From NCBI RefSeq assembly GCF_022012435.1, contig NZ_JAKLUA010000008.1:62001-126000 (forward strand): a stretch of 64,000 nucleotides of DNA, read 5' to 3'. How positions within the stretch are numbered: position 1 is the first letter of the stretch; each line of letters opens with the position of its first letter. The DNA comes from Bradyrhizobium zhengyangense. Lineage in GTDB: Bacteria; Pseudomonadota; Alphaproteobacteria; Rhizobiales; Xanthobacteraceae. Made by a program: the position numbers and the translations under genes. The notes beneath the pieces were generated by a model that was not told the DNA's origin, made no database searches, and saw only the letters and a program-made list of their open reading frames with translations. Positions 42,236 to 50,840 of the stretch are shown one piece after another.

Positions 42236-42672
42236 TCAGGACTTCCCGTAAGCCCCCTGATAACGGCCCTCGCGGATCGCCTTCAGTGTGTCGTCCTCGC
42301 GCTTGACTGGACACGCACCGCCTCCAGCAGGGTCGCGGCGCCGGCGGCGGGAAACGACACCACGCCGTCCCCGTCGCCGACCACGATGTCGCCGGGCGAG
42401 ATCACGCTGCCGCCGACGGTCACGGGCACGTTGATCTCGCCGGGGCCGACCAGCTCGAGCGCGCGGTGGATGGCGAGATTGTCCCCGGGCCGGGTGCGCA
42501 CCGTGAAAACGGCACCCACCAGCTTGCCGCTGCGAGGATAGGGCTTGAGCCCGACCGCGCCCGGCAGCCGGCTGAGATTGTCGGAAATGATCGAGGTCGG
42601 CGCATTCCGAAAGCCCTCGGTTATATCGGCGGGCGGTTTCGGCACGCTGTTCGCTGCGATCGTAATCGTCAA
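42236..42672 (-). pseudogene. RraA-family protein, internally deleted and frameshifted
   Basis: The open part (42283-42672) encodes 129 residues where RraA-family proteins have about 210-230. The N-terminus (TEGFRNAPTSIISDNLSRLP) and the region GKLVGAVFTVRTRPGDNLAI look normal. LELVGPG then joins directly to EINVPVTVGGSVISPGDIVV, so the central stretch of roughly 75-80 residues with the conserved DGxxRD-type catalytic segment is missing, apparently by in-frame recombination at a shared GPG. After EAVRVQ the frame is wrong. The expected tail (REDDTLKAIREGRYQGAYGK) is readable in another frame, ending at 42236. The gene is non-functional. Confidence 0.75.
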
Positions 42673-42694
42673 GGAGTCTGGTCCTTGTGATGTC

Positions 42695-44210
42695 TTATTC
42701 GGCGTGCGCCCGCGCCTTTGCCGGCATGATGCGGAAGGCGCGCCCTTCCTTCATCCACGTCGCGCGCTCGTCGCGCAACAGCGTGCGGCGGACCTTGCCG
42801 GAATCGTCTCGCGGCGGTGCGTCGACGACCTCAAAGCTCTCCGGGTGCTTGTAGCGGCTGAGCCGATCTTTCAAAAAGTCCGCCATGCCGTCCGCAATGG
42901 CCTGGCCATCCGCGTTCCCCTCCGGCTCGATGATCGCATGGACGCGTTGGCCGAGCTCCGGATCTGGCAAGCCCACCACCACGCAGGAGCGCACGCCCGG
43001 ACATTCGGAAACGGCGGCCTCGACCTCGGCCGGATAGATATTGGCGCCGCCGCGCAGCACCATGTCGGCGAGACGGTCGCCGAGATAGAGATAGCCCTCG
43101 GCGTCCAGCCGACCGATATCGCCGAGCGATTCCCAGCCGTCGGCGCGACGCTTCGGCTCGGCGCCGAGATAGTGATAGGTGGCATCCTTGCCGTCATTGT
43201 TGAGGAAGTAGATCTCGCCAGTCTCGCCTGTCGCGACGTCGTTGCCGTCCTCGCCGATAATGCGGAGCTTCGCCGTCTCGCCGATCTTGCCGACCGAGCC
43301 CTTGTGCGTCAGCCATTCCGTGCCTGATATGATGCAGGCGCCCTGCCGCTCGGTGCCGCCATAGAGCTCCCACACCCTCTCCGGCCCAAGCCAGGCGCCA
43401 GTTCTCCTTCAGCCAAGGCGGCATGGGAGCTGCCATGTGAAACACGGTCTGAAGGCTCGACACGTCATAGGCATTGCGCACGCTCTCCGGCAGCGCCCAG
43501 ATCCGGTGCATCATGGTCGGGACGAAATTGACCCATTGCACGCGCTCGCGTTCAATCTGCCGCAGCGTCTCCTCGGCGTCGAACTTGACGAGGCCGGTGA
43601 GCTTGCCGCCGCCGAACAGCGCATAGTGCGATACGATGAATGGCGCATTGTGATAGAGCGGGCTCGGATTAAGCAGTGAGGCGCCGAACGGCATGTTGAG
43701 CGCCGGCGCTGCCGCCGTGTCGGTCACCGCAGGATTGTGATCGAGGATCACCTTTGGGCGGCCGGTCGAGCCGCCTGAGGTCATGGCCTTCCAGTAGCGC
43801 GCCACCGGCGGATCGATCTGCTCGTCGGAGAAACCGTCCGGCGCGAAATCCGCGGGCAGCCGGTTCGGTGCGTTCCAGTCGGCTTCGCCGCCGACCACCA
43901 GCGCCGGCTTCAGGATGTCGAGCACGGCTGCGGCTTCGCCGCGCGGCAGCCGCCATGACAGCGAGGTCGGCGTTGCCCCGCATTTCCACACCGCAAACGT
44001 GGTCTCGAAAAATGCGTTGCCGTTCGGCAATCCGATCGCGACAAAGTCGCCGGGCTTGACGCCCTTGGCTGCAAACGCCCGCGCGCGCCTGTTGGCACCG
44101 CGCTCGAGTTGGTCCCATGTCAGCCTGTCCTGCCCATGCTGGACGGCGATCGTGCCCTCTGGTTTGCGTTGCGCATACCAGCGCGGCACATCGGATAGGG
44201 GCAGCAGCAT
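42695..44210 (-). pseudogene. AMP-dependent acyl-CoA synthetase, frameshifted
   Basis: The frame from 44210 encodes the N-terminal two thirds of an ANL ligase (PLSDVPRWYAQRKPEGTIAV, P-loop MTSGGSTGRPKVILDH, LYHNAPFIVSHYALF). At about 43393-43401 the sequence slips and the rest continues in another frame: WELYGGTERQGACIISGTEW, GDRLADMVLRGGANIYPAEV and the C-terminal DDSGKVRRTLLRDE, ending at 42695. The expected join is WLKENWRAWLGPERVWELYG. Joined, the product would be about 500 residues. It was probably cotranscribed with the broken RraA gene 22 bp downstream. The acyl substrate is unknown. Confidence 0.78.
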
Positions 44211-44335
44211 CGGGCGTTTCCACTTCGTGTTCTTGGCGTCGCCTCAGAGCGAAGCGCGTCGCAAAACGAAGTGTAACAGCCGGAGGCCACCCTTCAAGCA
44301 TCCGCCTTCAAGCATCTGCCTTCAAGACGTCCAGA

Positions 44336-45355
44336 TCAACGCTCTGCGCCGCAGCCCGGGATATCGAACAGCGCGGCGAGGCCGCATTTGGAGGTCAGCA
44401 TCTTGTCGCCGTCATGCCCGACGCCGGCGACGTCCCACACCCTGTGATTGGGCGTGCCGTGACCGCGCTTGGCCATCGCATCGGCATAGGCATGACCGCG
44501 GGCGTAGCGATTGGGGCCTTGCGCCTCGCCCATGCAGCTCTTGTCCGCCGCGGGCTTGGTGTCGAGCGCGCCGAGCAGATAGATGACGTCACGCTCGACA
44601 TAGCGCTGCTCCAGCGCGGCCGGAGTCGCGTCCGCCAGATAAGGCGGCCGCCCGTCCATGCCGTATTTCCAGACATTGTAGCCCTGGCAGGACGCGGCAA
44701 TCGCCGGCACCGGCCGTTCGCCGCTGAAATAAGCATAGGACGACGGATTGGCGACGACGTAGCGAACGTCGATATGCTGACGCGATAGTGCCGCCTCGCC
44801 CTTGCCGGCGATGGCGTAGCGTTGCGCGACCTGGCCGCCGCCGGAATGGCCTGAAATCACGACCTGCTTCAAGTTCGGGAAGATGCGCCGGTCGGCGAGT
44901 TTTGCCAGGATCGCATCGAGCGCCTCGAAGGAAGAAACCGGATGCGGCGCGAGCGCGGCATCGCCGCCCTCCCATCCCGCCAGCGACCAGCGCAGCATGT
45001 CGGCGGGCAGCTTGTGCGCGTCGATATCGACCTGCGCCAGGAACTGCGGCACGATCATGAGCGCACTCCTGCCGTCGTCGCCGGCAGCGACCTGCGCGGT
45101 ATGGGCAGAGATGTAATATTCGTCCGCATTGCGCAGGCGGCCATGCAGCACGATGACGGCGCGCGAGATCGCAGGCAGCGGCATCGACCAGTCGCTGGAG
45201 AGATAAAGCGGCAGTAGTCCCTGGCCGCCAACCGAGAGCCGCGCATCGGCCACGATCTTTACCGGCTTGTCGTTAGGGACCTCGTCCTCCGCGGCCAGCG
45301 CGCGGCCGCAAACCATCACCAAAGCGATTGCGGCCATCCAGCTCAGCGCTCTCAT
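44336..45355 (-). CDS. Secreted alpha/beta hydrolase
   Basis: A 339-aa exported protein: MRALSWMAAIALVMVCGRAL is a signal peptide. The mature part has an alpha/beta hydrolase core with AVIVLHGRLRNADEYYISAH, the nucleophile elbow VISGHSGGGQVAQRYA and the late histidine in VAGVGHDGDKMLTS. The start at 45355 is chosen with AGGGA ten bases upstream; an ATG three codons earlier (45364) has that site too close. The C-terminal cysteines (KCGLAALFDIPGCG) may form a disulfide. Function beyond hydrolase is unknown. Unlike the neighbouring genes it is intact. Confidence 0.75.
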   Translation of the reverse strand: MRALSWMAAIALVMVCGRALAAEDEVPNDKPVKIVADARLSVGGQGLLPLYLSSDWSMPLPAISRAVIVLHGRLRNADEYYISAHTAQVAAGDDGRSALMIVPQFLAQVDIDAHKLPADMLRWSLAGWEGGDAALAPHPVSSFEALDAILAKLADRRIFPNLKQVVISGHSGGGQVAQRYAIAGKGEAALSRQHIDVRYVVANPSSYAYFSGERPVPAIAASCQGYNVWKYGMDGRPPYLADATPAALEQRYVERDVIYLLGALDTKPAADKSCMGEAQGPNRYARGHAYADAMAKRGHGTPNHRVWDVAGVGHDGDKMLTSKCGLAALFDIPGCGAER

Positions 45356-45564
45356 GGCGAACATGTCCCTGTCGCATCAAACCGATAAAATTCTATGCGC
45401 ATCATGTGCCGGGCGGCTGTGACTCCCGAGCCACGTCAAGCAAAAAATGTCAGCAGCCCAGCCATGAAATTCCCCGGTTCCATGGGTGACAAGCCGGCGA
45501 GAAAGAGGCAAAAATCGGCCACGACTCAGTTTGGGTTGAGTTTTACAAGGAATGCTCTCGTAGA

Positions 45565-46173
45565 ATGTCGATTGTGGTTGCATCGCGTCGCGCGGCGCCG
45601 TTCCTCGTTGCCGCAGCAGGAGTTTTTCTGCTGACGTTGCCGCATGCCCACGCGCAATGGTGGAAGCGCGCGCCTGTCGATTTCGAGGAATGCGCCGACG
45701 CCGCCGAAAAATCCGCAAGCAAGGCCGAAAAGACCGCAGCACTTGCCGACTGCAATGCAAAGTTCGCGGGCCGGCGCAAGGCAGGCGGCGGCTACACCTA
45801 TTACGACTTCCTCCAGGACCGCAGCTTCGACATCGCAGGCCCCAATCCGACGCCGGAAGAGCAGAAGAAGATCGACGAGTCCTACACCGCCTATCTCGCC
45901 GATCAGCGCCGCAGCAACGAAGCGGCACAGGCGACGGCGCGACAGCAGCGCGAGCAGCAGGAACAGCAAGCGCAGCAGCTTCAGCAAGTCGCGCTGCGAA
46001 CCGAGGTCGAGCGCGTGCCCGTTCCTGTCGAGCGGCCGAAAGTGTTGCGACAGAAAGGCGCGCCCTGCACCAAGGGCTCGTTCTCCTGCGAATGGCCACG
46101 CCTGTCGGAAGGTTTGAGCGAGTTGAAGAAGCTGTTCAACCCGACACCCAGCAAGCCGGCGAAGAAGGGCTGA
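45565..46173 (+). CDS. Secreted hypothetical protein with Gln-rich coiled coil
   Basis: A 202-aa exported protein. The signal peptide ends LPHAHA before QWWKRAPVDFEECADAA. The mature protein has paired cysteines (FEECADAAEK; LADCNAKFAGRRKAGGGYTY), a Gln/Arg/Glu-rich helix at about residues 115-150 that should form a coiled coil, and a C-terminal CTKGSFSCEWPRLSEGL. It ends Lys-Lys-Gly. I do not recognise the family. The ribosome site (AGGA 13 bases upstream) is loosely spaced. Confidence 0.65.
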   Translation: MSIVVASRRAAPFLVAAAGVFLLTLPHAHAQWWKRAPVDFEECADAAEKSASKAEKTAALADCNAKFAGRRKAGGGYTYYDFLQDRSFDIAGPNPTPEEQKKIDESYTAYLADQRRSNEAAQATARQQREQQEQQAQQLQQVALRTEVERVPVPVERPKVLRQKGAPCTKGSFSCEWPRLSEGLSELKKLFNPTPSKPAKKG

Positions 46174-46192
46174 GATAGCCACCGCGCACTGC

Positions 46193-46243
46193 GCTGTCAT
46201 CCCGGACATGCGAGCCTTGGCAACGCGTAGCGTTGTCCGGGGC
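46193..46243. repeat. Degenerate TGTCATCCCGGA...TCCGGGG element
   Basis: TGTCATCCCGGACA and TGTCCGGGGCGG-type ends flank AACGCGTAGCGTT. It is a partial member of the GTCATYCCGG repeat group, between two convergent small secreted-protein genes. Confidence 0.4.
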
Positions 46244-46280
46244 GGAGCGCCGATTCAGGGCGACAATGGAGTGCGCTGCT

Positions 46281-46496
46281 TCAGTTCGCGTGCTTCTTCT
46301 TGCTGCGCTTCGGTGCAGCGGCTGGGGCAGTCGTGGGTGTTGTCGGCGTCTGTGAATTCTCAAGCGCCTTGCGGCTCTCCTGCAGGCGCGCGTCATAGCC
46401 AGGAGAGTTCATGACAGTCGGCGGCCTCGCGTAAGCGAGCGTCGACGCCTCGCAGAGCGAGACCAGCGCAAGCCCCATTAAAAGACAACGCCTCAT
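46281..46496 (-). CDS. Small secreted protein, 71 aa
   Basis: A short exported protein starting MRRCLLMGLALVSLCEASTL, cleaved near AYA. The mature tail is Pro/Thr/Ala rich with a basic end (PKRSKKKHAN), likely disordered. The start at 46496 has GGAGGAACCG upstream; the ATG at 46508 is less likely. It follows the PanE-like gene by 18 bp on the same strand and may be cotranscribed. No family recognised. Confidence 0.6.
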   Translation of the reverse strand: MRRCLLMGLALVSLCEASTLAYARPPTVMNSPGYDARLQESRKALENSQTPTTPTTAPAAAPKRSKKKHAN

Positions 46497-46514
46497 CGGT
46501 TCCTCCATCTGCGG

Positions 46515-47522
46515 TCAAGCCACACCGCGAATTTGCTGCGGCGAAAGGCGCGGCGGGCCTTTGCCTGACGTTTCCACCTCCTTGATCAGCGCAACAATGC
46601 GGCGCATCAGCGGCACATTGACGTTGTTCTGCTCGGCGAGCGCGATGACCGCGCCCTGGAGATAGTCGATCTCGGTCTTGCGGCCCTGCTTCAGATCCTG
46701 CCACATCGAGGAGCGCGCCTGCGGATCGATCTTCATCGTGCGCCCCAGGATTGCGTTGAAGACCATGTCGGGCAATCGCAGCAAGGTCGGCATCCAGTTC
46801 GGCGGGATCGGTGTCGCCGAGGCCGGCGTGATGCCGGCGGCCTTGAGCACGGCGAGGCCCTCAGCCATCTGGTCCGCGAACAGCCGTCGCCAGTCACGGC
46901 TTGCCAGTTGGGCCGCGAGCGGCATGTCAGACAGCGCGCTGAGCGCGTTGTTCAGATTGATGATCAGCTTGCCCCATTGCACGCCTGTGATGTCGCGGCT
47001 GCCACGCATTGTGAGACCGGATACCGAGAGCGCCGCCGCCGTGTTCTCCACGTCTTCGCCGACAATGATGTCGCCCGAGGTCGAGCGGTGGAAACGCCCC
47101 TCGCCCATCGCGACCACGTTGAACGGCACCATGCCGGCGAGCACACGGCGGCCGCCGAGACGCTCGTTCAAAATGGCAACGTTGCCGACGCCATTCTGCA
47201 ACGACACGATCACGGCATCCTGCGGCGCGTGCTGCGCGATCTGATCAGCGACATCAGCCGTGTCGGCGCTCTTGACCGTGACAAGCACGATGCCCGCGCT
47301 GTGGAAGATCGCAGGATCCTCCGACAGCGCTACCCGGCCGGCACCCAGCTTCGTCTCGGCCCCGTCGAAATCCGTCAGCCGCAGGCCGAACCGCTCGATC
47401 TCGGTCTTCACCCGTGGTCGCACCAGCAGCGCGACCCGGCGATCGGCAGCCGCCAGCATGCCGCCGACAAAACAGCCGATGGCGCCCGCGCCTGCCACCA
47501 CGATCGGTCGATCCGTCCCCAC
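46515..47522 (-). CDS. panE: 2-dehydropantoate 2-reductase (PanE-like)
   Basis: A 335-aa NADPH-dependent reductase of ketopantoate to pantoate in coenzyme A synthesis. The N-terminal motif is VVAGAGAIGCFVGGMLAAAD. The catalytic-lysine helix GVQWGKLIINLNNALSALSD and C-terminal KIDPQARSSMWQDLKQGRKT with TEIDYLQGAV are characteristic of true PanE proteins. It starts with GTG at 47522, with GGGAG eight bases upstream. It is a better PanE candidate than the family member at 35003-35977. It is divergent from the YidB-family gene. Confidence 0.85.
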   Translation of the reverse strand: MGTDRPIVVAGAGAIGCFVGGMLAAADRRVALLVRPRVKTEIERFGLRLTDFDGAETKLGAGRVALSEDPAIFHSAGIVLVTVKSADTADVADQIAQHAPQDAVIVSLQNGVGNVAILNERLGGRRVLAGMVPFNVVAMGEGRFHRSTSGDIIVGEDVENTAAALSVSGLTMRGSRDITGVQWGKLIINLNNALSALSDMPLAAQLASRDWRRLFADQMAEGLAVLKAAGITPASATPIPPNWMPTLLRLPDMVFNAILGRTMKIDPQARSSMWQDLKQGRKTEIDYLQGAVIALAEQNNVNVPLMRRIVALIKEVETSGKGPPRLSPQQIRGVA

Positions 47523-47705
47523 CTGACTTGCTCCCTGAATGACCGGCTTTCGATAGCAGAGCCGGCAAGCGCAGGCGAGGGCGCCTGCCCATTGCAGCCA
47601 AGGAGCATCTGCCTTGTAACCGTCATCAGAGCCCCATATGTTTTCGCTCCGGGGGCGCTGTCAGCGGCGAGAGTTCGCTGAACGAGAACGCCAAAGGAGA
47701 GCACC

Positions 47706-48314
47706 ATGGGTCTACTCGATGTCCTCAACGGCATGCAGAACGGACCGCGCGGCCCGAGCACGCCGAGCTCACAATCATCCTCCGGCGGCATGTCACCGAT
47801 GACCATGGCGATCCTCGGCCTGCTCGCCTGGAAGGCATTCAAGCATATGACCGCAGGCCAGCCGAACGCAGCACCACAATCGGCACCGACTCCCGTGCCC
47901 CCGCCCGTGAATGCGGGACCTGGTGGTGGTCTTGGCGGAGGTCTTGGCGGTGCTCTCGGCGGCGGCGGTGGCCTCGGTGATGTCCTCAAGGGCGGCCTCG
48001 GCGGCCTGCTCGCGGGCGGCGCGGCCGGCTCCGTGCTCAGCGGCGGCCTCGGCGATCTCCTCAACCAGCTCCAGCAGGGCGGCCATGGCGAAACCGCGAA
48101 TACCTGGGTCGGCAAGGGCGAGAACAAGCCGATCGCGCCCGGCGATCTCGCCAATGCGCTCGGCGCTGACCAGATCCAGAGCCTGTCGGCGCAAAGCGGC
48201 CTGTCACGCGACGAGCTGCTCTCCGGCCTCAGCCAGTACCTGCCGCAGGTGGTCGATCATTTGACGCCGGACGGACGGCTGCCGACCGAGAACGAGCTGT
48301 CAGGACGAATTTAG
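47706..48314 (+). CDS. YidB-family protein (DUF937-like)
   Basis: A 202-aa protein with an N-terminal MGLLDVLNGMQNGPRG, a helix MSPMTMAILGLLAWKAFKHM, a long Gly/Leu-rich stretch (about residues 72-115) and a C-terminal YidB-type domain NTWVGKGENKPIAPGDLANA with QSLSAQSGLSRDELLSGLSQ and LPQVVDHLTPDGRLP. The family is uncharacterised. The ATG has AAAGGAGAGCACC upstream. The glycine stretch suggests a flexible or membrane-associated linker. A GlsB/YeaQ-type membrane protein gene follows 42 bp downstream. Confidence 0.82.
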   Translation: MGLLDVLNGMQNGPRGPSTPSSQSSSGGMSPMTMAILGLLAWKAFKHMTAGQPNAAPQSAPTPVPPPVNAGPGGGLGGGLGGALGGGGGLGDVLKGGLGGLLAGGAAGSVLSGGLGDLLNQLQQGGHGETANTWVGKGENKPIAPGDLANALGADQIQSLSAQSGLSRDELLSGLSQYLPQVVDHLTPDGRLPTENELSGRI

Positions 48315-48356
48315 CTGAAGTTGAATCGACGCCTACGCGGCAAGGGGAGCACTGAC

Positions 48357-48629
48357 ATGAGCATGGGCGGCCTGTTGTGGATCATCATCGTCGGCTTCAT
48401 TGCCGGCCTCATCGCGCGTTTCCTGGCGCCGGGACCGAACAACCCGAGCGGTTTCATCCTCACCACCATCCTCGGCATCGTCGGCGCGTTTCTGGCGACC
48501 TTCATTGGCCAGGCCATCGGCCATTACGGCCCGGATCAGGGCGCGGGATTCATCATGGCCACCATCGGCGCGGTGGTGGTGCTGTTCATCTGGCACCGGC
48601 TGGTTTCGAGCGGCGTGATCAAGGGGTAG
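48357..48629 (+). CDS. GlsB/YeaQ/YmgE-family membrane protein
   Basis: A 90-aa membrane protein with three hydrophobic helices: GGLLWIIIVGFIAGLIARFL, then FILTTILGIVGAFLATFIGQ and FIMATIGAVVVLFIWHRLVS. This is the transglycosylase-associated (GlsB/YeaQ/YmgE) family, common stress-associated small membrane proteins without known activity. The start at 48357 has GGGGAG eight bases upstream; the frame upstream of it is not coding. It is probably cotranscribed with the YidB-family gene. Confidence 0.88.
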   Translation: MSMGGLLWIIIVGFIAGLIARFLAPGPNNPSGFILTTILGIVGAFLATFIGQAIGHYGPDQGAGFIMATIGAVVVLFIWHRLVSSGVIKG

Positions 48630-48671
48630 TGCTTGAGCGCGGGGAAGAGGCGCGCTACCGCCTGACACTCC

Positions 48672-48703
48672 GTCGTCGTCCCGGCCTGCGCCGGGACGAC
48701 GAC
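48672..48703. repeat. Perfect 13-bp hairpin between convergent genes
   Basis: GTCGTCGTCCCGG and CCGGGACGACGAC are inverted around CCTGCG. It lies between the GlsB-type gene and the convergent SDR gene. It belongs to the CGTCATCCCGGG repeat group and could end transcription from both sides, although no T-run is present. Confidence 0.65.
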
Positions 48704-48732
48704 TGTGTTGGTGGCGCAAGCGGAGTGCGCAA

Positions 48733-49518
48733 TCACGTAACCAAATGCATCCCCGCATCCATGCGCACGACCTCGCCGGTCATGTTGCTGGAGGCCGGCA
48801 TCGCCAGGAAGCAGACGAGTTGCGCGATGTCCTCGGCTGAAGAGGCGACCTTCAGCGGCACCTTTGCGATCACGCTGTCGCGCACCTGTTTTGCCTGCTC
48901 CTCGCCGCGGCCTTTCGTGAACCAGGGCGTGTCGATATAGCCGGGGCACACCGTGTTGACGCGGATCAAGGGCGCCAGCGCACGCGAGAGCGACAGCGTC
49001 ATCGTGTTGAGCGCGCCCTTGCTCGCAGCATACGCGATCGACGAGCCGACGCCGCTGATGCCGGCGACGGAGGAAATGTTCACTACAGCCGATGGGCGCC
49101 CCGACGCGTTTGCAGCAGCCTCGAGCAGGCTGCGCGCCGCACGCACCATCTGGAACGGGCCGATGGTGTTGACGCCGTAGAGCCGCTGGAAATCTTCCGC
49201 CGAGAGCCCTTCGAGATTGCCATGGGCGACGTGCTTGGTGGTGCCGGCATTGTTGACGAGGATGTCGAGCTTGCCCCAGCCGCTCGCGGCCGCGACGATT
49301 CTGCGGCAATCGTCATCCTTCGAGACATCGCCCTGCGCAACCAGCACTTCCGCAGCGCCGGCCTTGCGGCACGCTTCCGCCGTGGCCTCGGCTTCCTTCT
49401 GGCTCGAGGAATAGTTGATGACGAGCCGCGCTCCGGTCGCTGCGAGAATTTCCGCGGTCGCAGCACCAAGGCCGGATGCGGACCCTGTCACGATTGCGCA
49501 CAAACTGTCCTTGGCCAT
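48733..49518 (-). CDS. Short-chain dehydrogenase/reductase (SDR)
   Basis: A 261-aa classical SDR. The cofactor motif TGSASGLG follows the N-terminus, NNAG is in DILVNNAGTTKHVAH, the catalytic Ser is in NISSVAG and the Tyr-x3-Lys motif is YAASK. It ends GEVVRMDAGMHLVT, typical of FabG-like members that oxidise or reduce 3-hydroxyacyl or similar alcohols. It is divergent from the acyl-CoA dehydrogenase operon across 245 bp, so a link to that degradation route is plausible. Substrate unknown. Confidence 0.9.
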   Translation of the reverse strand: MAKDSLCAIVTGSASGLGAATAEILAATGARLVINYSSSQKEAEATAEACRKAGAAEVLVAQGDVSKDDDCRRIVAAASGWGKLDILVNNAGTTKHVAHGNLEGLSAEDFQRLYGVNTIGPFQMVRAARSLLEAAANASGRPSAVVNISSVAGISGVGSSIAYAASKGALNTMTLSLSRALAPLIRVNTVCPGYIDTPWFTKGRGEEQAKQVRDSVIAKVPLKVASSAEDIAQLVCFLAMPASSNMTGEVVRMDAGMHLVT

Positions 49519-49590
49519 CCGGATTTCCTTCCCCGTGTTGAATCTGGCGCCTTGTTTAGCGAGTTTGCCGCGCGCTGCAAATCGAGCAAA

Positions 49591-49605
49591 CTCCGCTAAG
49601 CGGAA
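49591..49605. promoter_or_regulatory. CTCCGC-TAA-GCGGAA dyad, shared operator candidate
   Basis: An almost perfect inverted repeat in the 245-bp divergent region between the SDR and acyl-CoA dehydrogenase genes. It differs in one arm base from TTCCGC-AAA-GCGGAA at 56019-56033 upstream of the aromatic/acyl ABC binding-protein gene. Six-base arms with a three-base centre fit a small dimeric regulator. Confidence 0.5.
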
Positions 49606-49763
49606 TTAGTCCAGATCGATCCTTTTGCCTATGCCGGCGCCGCAGATAGGCCTGCGATCAACGCTTGTCAGGGCCATGGCTTTTTCGGATCATCGGGCGC
49701 AAGAAGAGATCGCGCGCCGCCCCCTTGGGCAGGACGCGCCAATGGCAAAACACGGGGAACGCT

Positions 49764-50825
49764 GTGGCGGAGAGTGACAATATCGTCGTCGAGACCGCGG
49801 AAAAAATCTTCGCCGATCTCGCCGATCCGCAGACCATCAACAACGACAAGAAGGGCTCATGGCAGGCGCCGCTGTGGCAGGCGCTCAGCGAAGCCGGCTT
49901 GCCGCTGTCGTGGGTGCCCGACGATCTCGGCGGCTCCGGCGCCAGCCTCGCCGACGGTTTTGCCTTGTTGAACGCCGCCGGCCGCTTCGCTGTCGCGGTT
50001 CCCCTGGCAGAAACCATGCTCGCGGGCTGGCTGCTGGCGCAGGCGAAGATTGCCTCGCCCGAAGGCGAGATGACGGTGCTGCCGGCCTCGCCGAAGGATC
50101 GCATCACCGTTGATGCCGACGGCGCGCTCTCGGGCCGCTGCCGCGGCGTGCCCTTTGCGAAAGCAGCCAAGCATTTTGCGGTGCTGGCGCATGGCAAGGA
50201 CGGTGTCGCGGTTGCACTTGTGGATGCGAGCAAGGCGCGAACAGAGTCCGGCCTCAATGTCGGCTACGACCACAGCGATACCGTGACGCTCGACAAGGTC
50301 CAGCCTATCACCATCAAGGCCGCGTCTGGCGTCGACCAGACCAATCTGATGCTGATGGGCGGCGTCGTGCGCAGCCTGCAGATTGCGGGCGCGCTGGAAT
50401 CGATGCTCGATATCTCCGTGCGCTATTCCAACGAACGCGTCGCCTTCGAGAAGAAGATCTCGAAATTCCAGGCGGTGCAGCACAACCTCGCGCGTCTCGC
50501 CGGCGAATCCGCCGCTGCGCTTGCTGCCGCGACATCGGCGGCCGACGCCATCGCGAACGCGAAGAGCTTCGACGACGAGGTCTATCTCGAAGCCGCCGCG
50601 GCAAAGATCCGCTGCGCGGAAGCTGCGGAAAAGGGCGGGGGCATCGCGCACCAGGTCCACGGCGCGATCGGCTTCACCATCGAGCACATCCTGCACCGCT
50701 TTTCGCTACGTGCGCTGGCTTGGCGCGACGATTTCGGCTCGGAAAGCTACTGGGCCGTCGAGCTCGGCAAGCTGGTCGCGAGCCGTGGCGCCGACGAATT
50801 GTGGCCGCTCGTGGCTTCGCGCTAA
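49764..50825 (+). CDS. Acyl-CoA dehydrogenase, small-subunit-like
   Basis: A 353-aa acyl-CoA dehydrogenase fold protein starting with GTG at 49764 (GGGGAACGCT upstream); the longer frame to 49665 is not protein-like. It has SWVPDDLGGSGASLADGFAL and the C-terminal helix HQVHGAIGFTIEHILHRFSL. The glutamate-bearing loop seen in active homologues is not evident. Proteins like this pair with a catalytic partner in alpha2-beta2 dehydrogenases (for example PimD with PimC, or ring-degrading pairs). The catalytic-type gene follows 15 bp downstream. Acyl substrate unknown. Confidence 0.82.
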   Translation: MAESDNIVVETAEKIFADLADPQTINNDKKGSWQAPLWQALSEAGLPLSWVPDDLGGSGASLADGFALLNAAGRFAVAVPLAETMLAGWLLAQAKIASPEGEMTVLPASPKDRITVDADGALSGRCRGVPFAKAAKHFAVLAHGKDGVAVALVDASKARTESGLNVGYDHSDTVTLDKVQPITIKAASGVDQTNLMLMGGVVRSLQIAGALESMLDISVRYSNERVAFEKKISKFQAVQHNLARLAGESAAALAAATSAADAIANAKSFDDEVYLEAAAAKIRCAEAAEKGGGIAHQVHGAIGFTIEHILHRFSLRALAWRDDFGSESYWAVELGKLVASRGADELWPLVASR

Positions 50826-50840
50826 CAAGGACCGAGACAC

